Below, in pieces: positions 51,749-57,015 of a DNA stretch of 64,000 nt (position 1 is its first letter; each line of letters begins with the position of its first letter). A model generated the notes under the pieces. The model was given only the letters and a program-made list of their open reading frames with translations. It searched no databases and was not told the DNA's origin. A program made the translations under genes and the position numbers. The DNA is from Bimastos eiseni (lineage: Eukaryota; Annelida; Clitellata; Crassiclitellata; Lumbricidae): assembly GCA_959347315.1 (NCBI GenBank), contig OY365822.1, positions 9,390,149-9,454,148 of the forward strand, given 5' to 3'.

Positions 51749-53380
51749 GTGTGTGCATGTGATATGATAGATGTGGCATGTATACACAGATGAATGTGTA
51801 TATACATGGAGACAGCTGTCACTCAAAGGCATCAGACTTAATCTTGTGCATGGTTCGGCTCAGGGGAGAGATACAAGTACTGTAGCTTGTGTGCTTAAAT
51901 CCACCGCTCAGGAAGCAGACATGTCGTAAGGGATGTTAGTGACCAGACGCGAAGAAGACAGACAGACAGACAGATAGACGAGCAGAAAGACATATGTACA
52001 GACATACCGAGAGAGTCACACAGAAAGATACATACTGGACAGACAAATACAGACATCCATACATACAGGCTGACAAACAGACAGGCAAGCATACATACAT
52101 ACACAGATATGTATACATACATACATCCATACATACATACACATACATCCATACAGACATACATACATAAAGACAGAGAGACAGATAAATGTCACAGCTT
52201 ACAGCTAGCCCTACATTAAGACATACCAAGAGACAGTCATACAAAAATATATACACACAGACAAATACAGATATACATACAGACTTACACACAGACGGAC
52301 ACACACACACACATACAAACAAACAAACATACAGACAACCGTACAGACAGACAGACCGCAGGTTACAGACAGAGCTGGAGAGGAGAAAAGGACCTTGCGT
52401 TCAACTGAGTGCTGGTGACATATGCTTCTGTCTGGGTCTTAGGTGTTAATGGATTTTTGGGAAAAGCTGTGGGGGCGGGTGGAGGGAATGGCCAATAGCT
52501 GGGTCATTTGATTGGTGGGCGGGAGGATGGGTCTCCGACCCACACAATCCATCAATTAGATTTATCATTGCATTAGCCACAGCTTGTGTAAAAACAGGGT
52601 ACACCAACACATGACGACCGTCACCATGACAACCACAGCATAGCAACCACTACCATAAGAAATTAGATGACAGTGATTTGACAGCTTGATCAATTGAAAA
52701 TTTGAAAGGTCGTCAACTATGTTTAATTATATATACATGGTTTTGTTTATACAGTGTAAATTTTTACTGTACATGTCGTGCGTTTGACGACATCTGATTA
52801 ACGAATATACTTACTTACTTACCTATAATCACCAATGCCCTAATGATGATGACTAAGACTACAATCATGACAACGATTCCAGCGATGATGACTACAACAT
52901 GATATTGACAACACCACTACAGTAACTACAAAGACACCGAGATTATGATCACAACCACAACAATTGCCCCAACATCGGTGTCACAATACTGTTCAGAATA
53001 GCATATAGTACTACTCGCTAATAATCGCTAATACTACCAGCTTAGCGTAGTCATGACGACCACCATCAATACCACCGTTATGATCATGACTACAGACAGA
53101 TGTCAACACTGTCATTATCTTCCTGATCACCGTCGATGTAGCAATCTGGAATATGATCACCACTATTGTGATCCAGACCACCAGTAACACCAACATCATG
53201 ATCATGACTGACACCAATGCCATATTTACCGTCATATTCTACACCACAATGATCACAACTGGAATAGTGGTATTTAAAAGTGACCTCTTACCTTGGAATC
53301 ACCTGTCTCTGAGACGTTCATGTCCAGTGACCCCGACAGAACTGCATACCAATTCGTCCCAACATCACCTTGCCGAAAAA
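271..53380 (-). CDS. RAPGEF4: EPAC-type cAMP-regulated Rap guanine nucleotide exchange factor (partial, 20 exons in window)
   Basis: EPAC proteins bind cAMP and then catalyse GDP release from Rap GTPases, mainly at membranes. The exons, read on the minus strand, give in order cNBD-A, linker, DEP, cNBD-B, REM, Ras-association and the start of the CDC25-type RasGEF domain. This is the EPAC2 (RAPGEF4) layout; vertebrate EPAC1 lacks cNBD-A. The coding total placed is 2,311 nt. Segments are 53380-53292, 50912-50766, 49960-49897, 49419-49319, 49056-48828, 47560-47377, 46292-46147, 45648-45572, 45176-45109, 43282-43204, 41782-41670, 40475-40393, 7820-7742, 7016-6863, 5385-5294, 4394-4342, 3400-3251, 2466-2369, 1484-1359 and 449-271. 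Reading phase is compatible at every junction. The gene is incomplete at both ends, and a segment of about 21 residues between 6863 and 5385 was not found; its neighbours are both phase 0, so frame survives without it. Orthology to vertebrate RAPGEF4 versus a single invertebrate Epac is inference. Confidence 0.93.
648..705 (-). repeat. two inverted units of the 32-bp minisatellite
   Basis: CATGGAACCAGCGATCATTT and CATGGAACCATCGATCATTA are the reverse complement of the units in the 1775-2325 array, so copies flank the exon at 1359-1484 in opposite orientation. The rest of 450-800 shows no further recognisable feature except a TTTATATAGCGCC retroelement-tail motif near 590. Confidence 0.75.
800..1230 (+). 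repeat. imperfect 128-136-bp tandem repeat, about three units
   Basis: Unit starts CAGTCTTCCCATGGGCATT at 905, CAGCATTTCCATGGTCATT at 1033 and CAGCATTTCCATGGGCACT at 1169. Rich in CCATATGGG/GGGGCCC motifs. It contains a 135-codon plus-strand open frame (807-1214), but the frame is repetitive, unlike any family I recognise, and antisense within an EPAC intron, so I treat it as repeat DNA. Confidence 0.7.
1359..1484 (-). CDS. RAPGEF4: EPAC exon: RA to RasGEF junction
   Basis: 42 codons, phase 0 at both ends. Starts [10 protein letters not shown] and ends [12 protein letters not shown], the start of the CDC25 homology domain. Acceptor TTCTTTTCAG. The family match stops at HE followed by GCAAGA, so a GC donor is used. 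The next GT (20 nt further) would leave two extra bases and break the next exon's frame. Confidence 0.9.
1775..2330 (+). repeat. 32-bp minisatellite (GGTTCCATGAAGCGATGG unit)
   Basis: GGTTCCATGAAG recurs at exact 32-bp spacing (2128, 2160, 2192) in the best part of the array, with more degenerate units from 1775 onward. Lies in the intron between the exons at 2369-2466 and 1359-1484. Open frames of 70-131 codons rich in H, S and F across it are repeat artefacts. Confidence 0.9.
2369..2466 (-). CDS. RAPGEF4: EPAC exon: Ras-association domain, second part
   Basis: Two bases plus 32 codons, with [17 protein letters not shown] matching the T-I-N-G-R-L-F-A-C-P-R-E-Q stretch of EPAC2. Acceptor TTGAGCAG, donor GTCAGT, phase 0 at the end. 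Lies between the 38-bp and 32-bp minisatellites. Confidence 0.9.
2467..2936. other. intron segment with TAATG tail and trinucleotide run
   Basis: Contains TTTGTAATGTAATGTAATG near 2540, the pentamer tail seen at several retroelement ends in this window, followed by a short ATC trinucleotide run. Nothing else recognised. Confidence 0.5.
2937..3278 (-). repeat. 38-bp minisatellite containing a repeated 5' splice site
   Basis: Plus-strand GTGAACTGACCTCCATTTGA recurs every 38 bp (starts 2937, 2975, 3013, 3051, 3089, 3127, 3165, 3203 and 3241). The unit at 3241 contains the true exon end and donor of the RA-domain exon (3251-3400). The other eight lie downstream in the intron in transcript sense, most keeping GGAG followed by GTCAGT. 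Confidence 0.93.
3251..3400 (-). CDS. RAPGEF4: EPAC exon: Ras-association domain, first part
   Basis: Two bases, 49 codons, one base. Starts [14 protein letters not shown] and ends ...[10 protein letters not shown], the ubiquitin-like RA fold. Acceptor TTGTTAAG. The donor GTCAGT at 3250-3245 is the only copy giving the phase required by the next exon (one base left over). The last 18 or so coding bases and the donor are the first unit of a 38-bp tandem array that runs on into the intron. Confidence 0.88.
3848..4100 (+). mobile_element. SINE-like element remnant with TAATG tail
   Basis: Begins with a degenerate tRNA-like A-box (GGCTTAATGGTAAC), and has a body GGTAAAATGAGCAGCAATAGG that resembles 44395-44420 (GGTAACATGAGCACAGATAGG). It is followed by (TGTAA)n and a GTGCTCTCTGC motif shared with 44810. This suggests one dispersed family, but the copies are decayed. Confidence 0.4.
4342..4394 (-). CDS. RAPGEF4: EPAC microexon before the RA domain
   Basis: Only 53 nt: one base, 17 codons (IDEDDV, then [10 protein letters not shown]), one base. Vertebrate EPAC2 has K-R-Q-P-I-R-G-S-D at this place. Acceptor CTTTCTTGCAG, donor GTACGT. Phases fit both neighbours exactly. Several longer open frames overlap it in other phases and are shadows. Confidence 0.85.
4570..4720 (-). mobile_element. non-LTR retrotransposon 3' end, decayed
   Basis: Aligns by eye with 8096-8260 (shared GAGAACAGACGAGTCT and CAATCTGGTGGC motifs). In transcript sense it gives the end of a LINE ORF2 (T-R-L-F-S-x-x-Y then stop) and a GCGCC tail. 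Frame is damaged. Confidence 0.5.
4865..5245 (+). repeat. 21-bp minisatellite (CTACTACTAAGTTGACCTTAC)
   Basis: About ten imperfect units from 4865 to 5080, with alternating TTGACC and TTCACC versions, and two or three more units at 5185-5245 after an inserted retroelement-tail fragment (5125-5185, with GAAGAGGTGCTATATAAATC). It is in the intron just downstream of the exon at 5294-5385. Confidence 0.85.
5294..5385 (-). CDS. RAPGEF4: EPAC exon: helix between REM and Ras-association
   Basis: 30 codons plus two bases, starting ELENAVVED and containing ILQNVLQ. This fits the P-E-L-E-K ... L-L-Q-Q stretch of EPAC2. Acceptor CTGATAG, donor GTACTG. Sequence similarity is moderate, but the exon starts in phase 0 as required and its two leftover bases complete a Ser with the next exon. 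Confidence 0.75.
5400..5800 (+). repeat. ~24-26-bp minisatellite (AATCATCTGACAAAAGATTCCT)
   Basis: About fifteen imperfect units with alternating CTGAC and CTGATG blocks. It begins directly upstream, in transcript sense, of the exon at 5294-5385. No convincing exon was found in it. Confidence 0.85.
6077..6350 (-). mobile_element. non-LTR retrotransposon ORF2 C-terminal fragment
   Basis: An open frame of about 90 codons contains [20 protein letters not shown] and [20 protein letters not shown], a stretch I know from C-terminal parts of invertebrate reverse-transcriptase ORFs. It is flanked by TTA microsatellites at both sides (5975-6075 and 6350-6370). The open frame suggests a fairly young insertion. 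Confidence 0.6.
6580..6805 (-). mobile_element. tRNA-derived SINE-like element
   Basis: In minus sense it opens with GTAATGGTGTAGCGGTTA (A-box like) and GAGGTACAAATC (degenerate B-box) at tRNA spacing, then an unrelated body and a tail of repeated ATACA near 6590. This fits a SINE; the B-box is poor. Confidence 0.4.
6863..7016 (-). CDS. RAPGEF4: EPAC exon: REM domain, after the AT-AC intron
   Basis: One base plus 51 codons: YHAD..., then [15 protein letters not shown] and a helix ending AFLE, as in the family. The intron before it ends in AC, and no AG gives this frame near the start of homology. Donor GTATGG, phase 0. The next segment in the family (about 21 residues starting E-F/K) was not found downstream. 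Confidence 0.9.
7017..7741 (-). other. U12-type AT-AC intron
   Basis: In transcript sense the intron starts ATATCCTTGT, which fits the U12 AT-AC donor consensus, and ends ...TTTCCTTATCCATTTAC. It thus carries a U12-like branch motif (TTTCCTTA) about 10-12 bases before a terminal AC. The two exons join at a split His codon to give the family's sequence without gap. The retrotransposon tail at 7030-7100 lies just upstream of the branch region. Confidence 0.8.
7030..7100 (+). mobile_element. LINE 3' tail fragment
   Basis: GAGCGTCTCTGAGTAGATATCTTGAAGGAGCGTT resembles the 3' untranslated hairpin at 47055-47090 and is followed by TACATTACAT, the family's tail. Given here in words: a GAGCG..CTCTGA arm, a short loop and a GAAGGAGCG arm. 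Only the last part of an element is present. Confidence 0.45.
7742..7820 (-). CDS. RAPGEF4: EPAC exon: REM domain, before the AT-AC intron
   Basis: Encodes FCEDF and [19 protein letters not shown], with two bases (CA) of a split His codon. Acceptor ACTTTCAG. The donor is not GT: the exon is followed by ATATCCTTGT, the U12-type AT-AC donor. The split His is completed by the first base of the next exon, giving the family's A-H-Y-H. Confidence 0.9.
8096..8260 (-). mobile_element. non-LTR retrotransposon ORF2 end and 3' tail
   Basis: In minus sense reads [18 protein letters not shown] then a stop at 8098-8096, the usual F-K-x-x-L-K-T-x-L-F end of LINE ORF2. The GAGGCGCC tail follows at 8040-8095. 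It lies just outside the left end of the satellite-bearing element. Confidence 0.6.
9085..9312 (+). repeat. diverged satellite monomers, left edge
   Basis: A partial and a full monomer of the variant type reading GCATCTGAGAG...ATTGGCATCAAAATTCAGCATAG, clearly related to but distinct from the core monomers. The same variant type occurs at the right edge. A minus-strand open frame here is not thought to be a gene. Confidence 0.85.
38720..39280 (+). repeat. diverged satellite monomers, right edge
   Basis: Variant monomers begin TCCAGCATCTGAGAGGACC at 38721, 38890 and 39059 (169-bp spacing), followed by a copy only 85 bp further on (39144), so one unit has lost 84 bp. The palindrome is kept in the first two units and degraded (GAATCCGGATTC) in the last. 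Decay towards the edge is typical of satellite arrays. Confidence 0.9.
39541..39690 (+). repeat. ~145-bp direct repeat, copy 1
   Basis: ATGATCAGCTGACCTTATTT and AGATAGCAATTAACTCTACA with the bases between are repeated with few changes at 41806-41945. It lies immediately outside the right end of the satellite-bearing element. Origin unknown. Confidence 0.85.
39735..39955 (+). repeat. (AATC/AGTC)n tetranucleotide array
   Basis: Mixed CAAT/CAGT tetramers (TCAATCAATCAGTCAATCAG). The same motif returns at 44845-44885, 45670-45700, 49495-49680 and 50945-51490. Confidence 0.9.
40393..40475 (-). CDS. RAPGEF4: EPAC exon: start of REM domain
   Basis: One base, 27 codons, one base. It reads [16 protein letters not shown], matching the V-M-x-G-T-P-x-K-I-L-E start of the Ras exchanger motif. Acceptor TTATCCAG, donor GTTTGT. The 32.6-kb intron that follows contains the satellite-bearing element. A plus-strand open frame over it is a shadow. Confidence 0.9.
40735..41260 (-). pseudogene. unrecognised ORF remnant with one stop
   Basis: In minus sense 41248-40995 reads from an ATG ([20 protein letters not shown] ...), meets one TAG after about 28 codons, then stays open for 53 codons ([20 protein letters not shown]...). I do not recognise the family. It lies in an EPAC intron and has no flanking splice phases that fit EPAC. A decayed mobile-element ORF or a gene copy are both possible. Confidence 0.3.
41670..41782 (-). CDS. RAPGEF4: EPAC exon: lid/switchboard after cNBD-B
   Basis: Encodes [20 protein letters not shown] followed by a variable stretch ending VHY, with two bases of a Lys codon left over. 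This is the hinge-to-REM connection that moves when cAMP binds. Acceptor TCTGTAG, donor GTAAGT. Two long open frames overlapping it in other phases are shadows. Confidence 0.92.
41806..41945 (+). repeat. ~145-bp direct repeat, copy 2
   Basis: Second copy of the segment at 39541-39690, about 2.27 kb away in the same orientation, just upstream of the exon at 41670-41782 in transcript sense. The REM exon at 40393-40475 and the exon at 41670-41782 lie between the copies. Confidence 0.85.
42844..43192. mobile_element. hAT-like MITE next to an EPAC splice donor
   Basis: Left end CAGTGTTTCCAAAACT and inverted right end AAGTGTTTCCCAAACT, with GACCCA-type subterminal arms. Flanks AGCTAACT and GTCTAACT (6 of 8 match) fit an 8-bp target duplication. 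About 349 bp, no coding capacity. The right duplication (43193-43200) overlaps the donor of the exon at 43204-43282. Confidence 0.75.
43204..43282 (-). CDS. RAPGEF4: EPAC exon: cNBD-B phosphate-binding cassette, second half
   Basis: One base completing Arg, then AATIV and [20 protein letters not shown], the hinge of cNBD-B. Acceptor GTCTGCAG, donor GTTAGT at 43203-43198. The donor region overlaps the target duplication of a hAT-like MITE (42844-43192), so the mobile element sits only a few bases into the intron. Confidence 0.92.
43655..43735 (-). mobile_element. tRNA(Ser/Leu-type)-derived SINE head
   Basis: In minus sense starts GTAGCACGGTGGCTGAATGG (A-box region) and has GAGCGGGTTCGACCCTCGCC (B-box) about 55 bases on, with a long variable region as in class II tRNAs. 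A related decayed copy lies at 57195-57290. It is not an intact tRNA gene because the acceptor ends do not pair. Confidence 0.6.
43789..44113. mobile_element. hAT-like MITE
   Basis: Left end CAGTGGTTCCCAACCTTTT and inverted right end CAGAGATTCCCAACCTGTGG, 325 bp, flanked by GTATAGCA (43781-43788) and GTATAGTA (44114-44121), 7 of 8 bases equal. Ends beginning CAG and 8-bp duplications are typical of hAT. No coding capacity. Confidence 0.85.
44270..44470 (+). mobile_element. SINE-like remnant
   Basis: GGTAACATGAGCACAGATAGG and a preceding CCCCTAG...CTAGGAGGC block resemble 3930-4000. No clear tRNA head. It lies in the intron between the exons at 45109-45176 and 43204-43282. Confidence 0.35.
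45109..45176 (-). CDS. RAPGEF4: EPAC exon: cNBD-B phosphate-binding cassette, first half
   Basis: Encodes [17 protein letters not shown] plus two bases of the conserved Arg codon. This is the cAMP phosphate-binding cassette of the regulatory site B. As in vertebrate EPACs, the usual Glu of the cassette is replaced (FGK here), a family trait rather than a defect. Acceptor TTTGAAG, donor GTCAGA. Confidence 0.92.
45220..45540 (+). repeat. degenerate GTGTATGACTGTACA minisatellite
   Basis: Recurring TGTATGACTGTACA...GGGTA blocks at irregular ~30-60-bp spacing, filling the intron between the exons at 45572-45648 and 45109-45176. Open frames here on both strands are low-complexity artefacts. Confidence 0.7.
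45572..45648 (-). CDS. RAPGEF4: EPAC exon: cNBD-B beta-roll
   Basis: Two bases plus 25 codons containing FNQGDEG and [19 protein letters not shown], nearly the same as vertebrate EPACs. Acceptor GTTTCAG, donor GTGGTT. Too short for an ORF search but unambiguous by family similarity and phase. Confidence 0.92.
46147..46292 (-). CDS. RAPGEF4: EPAC exon: entry helices of cNBD-B
   Basis: Encodes the [12 protein letters not shown] helix and [18 protein letters not shown], then FEAHCKAGK, the region leading into cNBD-B. Acceptor TTCTAG, donor GTAGGT. It begins and ends with single bases of split codons that match the exons on both sides. The last base plus the first two of the next exon make the Leu before FNQG. 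Confidence 0.92.
46445..46850 (-). mobile_element. non-LTR retrotransposon ORF2 end and 3' UTR
   Basis: In minus sense one frame has [20 protein letters not shown] and another [15 protein letters not shown] then stop. These are the usual W-N-S-L-P ... F-x-x-R-L-K-T-F-L-F end of LINE ORF2, split by a frameshift. Then come GAGAGCGCCTCTGAT...GCTATATAAG and a CCATTACATTACC tail near 46455. 5'-truncated. Confidence 0.65.
46765..47100 (+). mobile_element. non-LTR retrotransposon ORF2 end, opposite orientation
   Basis: Plus frame ends [20 protein letters not shown] ... [10 protein letters not shown] ... SASD stop at 47075-47077, followed by GGAGCGCCTCTGAC and GAAGAGGCACTATATCAAG, the same 3' hairpin as in the minus-strand element beside it. 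The two elements meet 5' end to 5' end. A further 3' UTR piece lies at 47240-47295. Confidence 0.55.
47377..47560 (-). CDS. RAPGEF4: EPAC exon: end of DEP and following helix
   Basis: Starts with two bases completing a Val codon, then [14 protein letters not shown] (end of DEP) and [17 protein letters not shown], the conserved helix before cNBD-B. Acceptor TCGATAG, donor GTTAGT. It leaves two bases (GC), completed to Ala by the next exon. The longer open frame on either side is intronic read-through. Confidence 0.92.
47703..48141. mobile_element. hAT-like MITE with perfect 8-bp target duplication
   Basis: Ends TAGGGATGAAC and, inverted, TAGGGATGAAC (11 identical bases), 439 bp long, flanked by TACTACGA at 47695-47702 and 48142-48149. 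The interior has several AACTCGG blocks and no coding capacity. It sits in the intron between the exons at 48828-49056 and 47377-47560. Confidence 0.88.
48150..48790. other. intron segment without recognised element
   Basis: Contains a short ATTC tetranucleotide run (48580-48610) and nothing else I recognise. The open frame at 48272-48454 has no family features. Confidence 0.4.
48828..49056 (-). CDS. RAPGEF4: EPAC exon: DEP domain, main part
   Basis: Encodes VPSE, then a residue run with [16 protein letters not shown] and [17 protein letters not shown], a clear EPAC DEP domain, the membrane-targeting module. The acceptor is GATCAG. The end is set by a non-canonical GC donor (CACG, then GCAGGT). 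The nearest GT donor four bases on would break frame, whereas the GC donor makes a Val codon with the next exon and restores the family's H-V-x-x-E-H stretch. Confidence 0.92.
49060..49205 (+). repeat. ~25-bp AT-rich minisatellite beside the DEP exon acceptor
   Basis: About six units of ATAATAATCATTCGTTTACC beginning two bases beyond the acceptor of the exon at 48828-49056. The repeat thus forms the branch-point and pyrimidine region of that 3' splice site. Confidence 0.8.
49319..49419 (-). CDS. RAPGEF4: EPAC exon: variable linker before DEP
   Basis: Two bases plus 33 codons, including [14 protein letters not shown], ending in phase 0 so that it joins the VPSE start of the next exon. Acceptor TTCAACAG, donor GTATGA. The other frames contain stops. This region is poorly conserved in the family, so the call rests on splice sites and on phases that fit on both sides. Confidence 0.7.
49495..49690 (+). repeat. (AGTC/AATC/AGCC)n tetranucleotide array
   Basis: Mixed CAGT, CAAT, CAGC and CAGG tetramers, with a GTGAGTGA-like continuation to 49840. Confidence 0.85.
49897..49960 (-). CDS. RAPGEF4: EPAC exon: linker between cNBD-A and DEP
   Basis: 21 codons plus one base. It reads [12 protein letters not shown] where EPAC2 has its K-x-R-Q-Y-M-x-x-L-L stretch just after cNBD-A. The acceptor has a good pyrimidine tract (TTTTCGTCCAG) and the donor is GTGAGG. It starts in phase 0, matching the previous exon, and leaves one base, which is what the next exon (49319-49419) needs. 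Similarity is modest; the agreement of phases is the main support. Confidence 0.75.
50085..50475 (+). repeat. trinucleotide-rich stretch (GAT/GTC/ATC)
   Basis: GATGATGAC near 50090-50125 and CATCGTCGTC...CATCACCACCACC near 50345-50465. The poly-Ser/Thr and poly-Ile frames across it are low-complexity artefacts. Nothing else seen between the exons at 49897-49960 and 50766-50912. Confidence 0.7.
50766..50912 (-). CDS. RAPGEF4: EPAC exon: cyclic nucleotide-binding domain A, phosphate-binding cassette
   Basis: 49 codons, phase 0 at both ends. It contains [17 protein letters not shown], the FGE...R phosphate-binding cassette that contacts cAMP, and ends ...[10 protein letters not shown] like EPAC2. 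Acceptor TTAG is followed by GATGCG; the donor is GTGAGC. The cassette Glu and Arg are both present, so site A looks able to bind nucleotide. A 210-nt open frame over the same bases in another phase is a shadow. Confidence 0.92.
50945..51490 (+). repeat. long (CAGT/CAAT/GAGT)n tetranucleotide array
   Basis: About 540 bp of mixed tetramers with internal duplicates (TGTGAGTGAGCAAG near 51050 and 51150). It starts about 30 bases upstream, in transcript sense, of the exon at 50766-50912. Confidence 0.9.
51659..51755 (+). repeat. (TA)n(TG)n dinucleotide microsatellite
   Basis: About ten TA units followed by about thirty-five TG units. Thr/His-rich open frames on the minus strand are artefacts. 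Confidence 0.95.
51950..52370 (+). repeat. ACAGACA/ACATACAT-rich simple repeat
   Basis: Irregular CAGA and CATA tetramers. The Cys/Val-rich 128-codon minus frame is a repeat artefact. Sequence from 52380 to 53290 shows no recognisable element. Confidence 0.85.
53292..53380 (-). CDS. RAPGEF4: EPAC exon: cyclic nucleotide-binding domain A, first part in window
   Basis: Reads [16 protein letters not shown] followed by a short Ser/Glu-rich end, the beta-roll start of cNBD-A in EPAC2. Acceptor AG lies at 53381-53382 and donor GTAAG at 53291-53287. The exon starts with two bases of a split codon, so the preceding exon must end with one base; that exon was not found between here and 64000. The next exon (50766-50912) continues the domain in frame. 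Confidence 0.9.
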
Positions 53381-53665
53381 CTACAAGACAATGACGAAAA
53401 CGCCATACAGTGGTGGAAATAAATATTGTATCTAGTGCAAAATGGTTAAAAACCAGTTTAATACATTTATTGTCAGTTTTTTTATTTATGTCACTCAAAT
53501 TATTCTGTAATCAAGCATAAAATTAGTCACATACATATTTTCAGAAACTTCTGTAAGTTAATACAAGGAGGAAAATAAGAAAAATTAATTGTTCCTTCTC
53601 ATTATGCCCTAGTATTTTGTTGTACCACCTCTAGCTTTGAACACATGGTAATGCGATCAACATAC

Positions 53666-53670
<5 letters not shown>

Positions 53671-53731
<61 letters not shown>
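53671..53731 (+). repeat. (TA)n microsatellite
   Basis: Uninterrupted TA run of about 60 bp at the left edge of the gypsy-like element; it may mask the missing 3' LTR. Confidence 0.95.
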
Positions 53732-53734
<3 letters not shown>

Positions 53735-53859
53735 TTAGAGAATAAGGTAGGATTATACCGTACAACACCTGTAGCTCAGAAAGGAACGATACAGGAAAAC
53801 CAACAAGCGGCACACTGGCGCACACGCGACAGACAACCGACCAGGCAGAACAAAGTTCA

Positions 53860-55206
53860 ACAATAGCTGCAATGTCGCCGAAAAACTACCCGCGGCAACC
53901 ACCTCAGCCGTCAATACCTCCACTGCCTCCGCATTTTCATCTTCAACTTCTCTCGTCAAATACCGTCTCATTAAATTCACATGTACAACCCGCTTTGATT
54001 TCCTTCTGTCTGGCGTATTGACCAAATAGTCCACCTCCCCAAGTCTCTGTTCCACCACATACGGGCCACAATATCGAGCCTCGAGTGGCTTCCCAATCAA
54101 AGGTAGTAATAACAAAATTTTATCTCCCTCGGTAAATTCAACCTTCGTTGCATGACGATCGTACCATTCCTTCGACTTCGACTTTGCCACCGTCTCATTC
54201 GTATTCACCACTTGCATGGCAACTCGAATACGTCCTCTCAAATCCAACACAAAATCAATGAGATTAGACTTCGTTAAATCAGTCACAACATCCTCCTGCA
54301 ACCATGCCTCCTTAAATAATTTCAAAGGACCTCTCACGTCCCTCCCCAAAACCAAATCAAACGACGAATACCCTAGGCCCTGGATCGGGACTTCACTGTA
54401 GGCAAATAATACTCAAGGGAGGATTTTATCCTACGAACCCGGAAATTGTTCAGATATTGCCTGTAACATGTCCATGAGGGTACGATTAAACCTCTCTACG
54501 CACCCATTTGATTGAGGGTGATAGGGACTTGTTCTTAGTTGCATCACCTGACATTAATGGAGAAAAATATGCATGAGATCAGACATGAATTCAGTCCCAC
54601 AATCTGACAAAATCTCAACAGGAAACCCAAACATACATAACACGTTAATCAAGACCGTTGCAACGTCTGTTGCTGCGTGATTTCCATAGGATAATGGGTT
54701 GTCAAATCTACTATTGTCAGTATAAATCGATTTCTCGATTTGTCACACACACTTAAAAGGCCTACCACATCCATAGCCAATTTCTGAAATGGCTCAGGAA
54801 TAACAGGTACCCTCATCATTGGAGCACATGTCTTCGGAGCTCCCTTGCCTAACCTTTGGCAAACATCGCAAGTCCAACAATGATTCTTAACATCTCTGCT
54901 GACCCCTGACCAATAGTAATGTTTTGTCAACCTATCCATCGTCTTCCTAGTACCCAAATGGCCACTTGCAGGAATATCATGCGACAACCTAAAAATTTGA
55001 TACCTCAAACACTTAGGCACTATCACTTGGACCCATTCCAAACCCGCGGGTGTAACCTTATCACGCCATCGGCGTAACAACACATCACTTGGAATTTCAT
55101 AAAAATTTCTTTGCAACATTTTACCGTGTACCTGAGCTAATCCAAAAAGTGACTCCAACGATTTGTCTTGTTGTTGCATGCGAATAAATTCCTGTCGAGA
55201 AACCAT
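53860..55206 (-). pseudogene. retrotransposon integrase, interrupted
   Basis: Has the H2C2 zinc domain (GHLGTRKTMDRLTKHYYWSG then CWTCDVC), core motifs with the first Asp (MDVVG), the second Asp (ILSDCGTEF near 54600) and the Glu region (SPYHPQSNGCVERFNRTLM near 54490), and a C-terminal RNase-like/chromatin-facing end. Two stop codons (54433-54431 and 54415-54413) and a break near 54650 interrupt the frame, so it is inactive as it stands. Confidence 0.8.
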
Positions 55207-55700
55207 CGTACCTTCACTCGATTGTACCTGACCTCCGGATCAAACATAATCTCAAAGTCACTTGCATCAACACTTTCTTCATCATACGACGTCACCTCTT
55301 CGTGTACCTCGTGCTCTTCCAACTCAATATCCTGCCCCTCTGCAACAGCCTGAGCTCTAGTAACAACAGTCACCCCCTTAGGAACAATCACATCGTTACC
55401 GACCAAAATATGTACCCCCTCCGGAAGTCTATTAACCACTCCACACAAAACCTTCCCTTGAATATCAGGTGATTGTAAGTGTATTTCCACTAGAGGTACT
55501 TGAACTGGGTCACCCACAATACCTTGTATTAACCGCTCTTCATTAGTATAAACATATTCGCCTGGTTGACAATGTTGTTTGCTTATCAACGTTTGAAGAC
55601 AATCTGTGTCTCGTAATAACACAATAGATCGCTTTGACCCATCCGCATGCAAAATCTCACCACACGTACAAAAAGGCTTAAACTTCCGATGGATCGTAGA
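55200..55700 (-). pseudogene. aspartic protease-like region
   Basis: Follows the knuckle in the same frame. VLLRDTDCLQTLI sits where D-T/S-G is expected, so the catalytic Gly is replaced; VHILVGNDVI is the downstream hydrophobic-Gly element. The frame ends soon after in a region where RT should begin. Confidence 0.55.
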
Positions 55701-55799
55701 CTCCACCTGTGCCCCATTGTCATGAACGGCATTTACCAAATTTACCCTTTGGGTTGTTTTCTCAAACTGCCTTTGTCCCTGGTCAACTTTTCGAGCCTC

Positions 55800-56423
55800 C
55801 TCTCTCTGTTTATCCCAACACCTAGACATTACATGACCCCTCCTATGACAAAACTCACACACAATTTCGCCACCATACCGTTCTACAGGCATATTTCTCC
55901 TCACCAAATTTGATTTCTGTCCCAAATTTTGATGTACGTTACCCACCCCTCCACCAAATTCATCACTCACAATTCCAAACGCTTCAACCTTAAATGGTTT
56001 AAATACAACCGCATACTCATCAGCTAATTTGGCTGCCTCGTACATGGACACAGGTTTGCGTTCTACTATCCATCGATGCACTTCAACAGGAAGACAATTC
56101 ACAAATTGTTCTAATTTCAGGACTTCGCGTAACTTATCAACATCATTCCATGCACCCTCCCCCTCGAGCCAACTCTTGCACGGTACACTGAATCTAAACG
56201 CAAAATTTTAAAAAGTTTCCAAAGCCCCTTTTTTCATGGTACGAAATCTTTTCCTGTAAAATTCAGGAACCCTAGCACACGCGGTCAACAAGGCCTCCTT
56301 TACCAAATCATAGTCCCTACAAGCTTCTACAGACATTTCCGAAAATACCTTTTGCGCTTTACCCGTCAACTTGCAATGCAAGACAGACGTCCATTGCAGC
56401 CTTGGAACTTTGTGTTTCAACAT
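55800..56423 (-). pseudogene. gag C-terminal part with SCAN-like region and CCHC knuckle
   Basis: Two frame pieces (56423-56208 and from 56102) give a helical capsid stretch with LPVEVHRWIVERKPVSMYEA, like the SCAN/gag fold, then CEFCHRRGHVMSRC, a C-x2-C-x4-H-x4-C zinc knuckle that would bind RNA. A frameshift separates the pieces. Confidence 0.7.
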
Positions 56424-56586
56424 AGCCTTCTCGAAGGATAGAAGAAATGTTCCACTTCCGTTTCCTCAAACCTAGGCACAAACTTCACAGCAGTAGCAAT
56501 CCTACATTTTTCCACCTCCTCCGACTCTGTACCTACACCAACCCCCTCTCCAACACCTCTCATTCGCTCCTCGTGTTGCCTTTGAC

Positions 56587-57015
56587 TCACCTATCAGCAT
56601 TTTCTAGCATTAACCGCTTCTCTTCCGCCTCACTCCTCCGTTTCCGTTCCTCCATTTCCATCTGAAAACGTAATTGCTCTGTTTCTGCTCTTGCCTTCTC
56701 CTTACGCACCTCTGCTTCTGCTTCTATTTTCAATTTAGCCAACACAAATTCTCGCTCACTTTCTTCTCTCCTCGCCAGCCTATCGGCGTCTTCCTGTTCT
56801 TTTTTCGCCTGCCATTCTAGAGACTTACACTTAACCTTCCATTCACCCACCCCGGACTTCCCCGGCGAAATTCTCTCAAGCAACACTTTCTGCAACTGAG
56901 CTTTGGTTCCCTTAGCCACAAATCCCAAACGTTCAACCTCCTTTTTTAATTCGTCCACATTCATTTCCAAAACATCGTCAATTCCTAATATCTTAGCTGC
57001 TATAGGTGTCTCCAT
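56587..57015 (-). pseudogene. gag N-terminus (SAP-like motif plus coiled coil)
   Basis: Starts at an ATG soon after the primer-binding site. Residues about 15-45 (NVDELKKEVERLGFVAKGTK) look like a SAP motif, followed by a long charged coiled coil rich in E, K and R. The frame is interrupted before the next gag segment at 56423-56208. Confidence 0.65.

Noticed and set aside
51592..52322. Thr/His-rich and Cys/Val-rich minus-strand frames
   Set aside because: They lie on TG and CAGA/CATA simple repeats.
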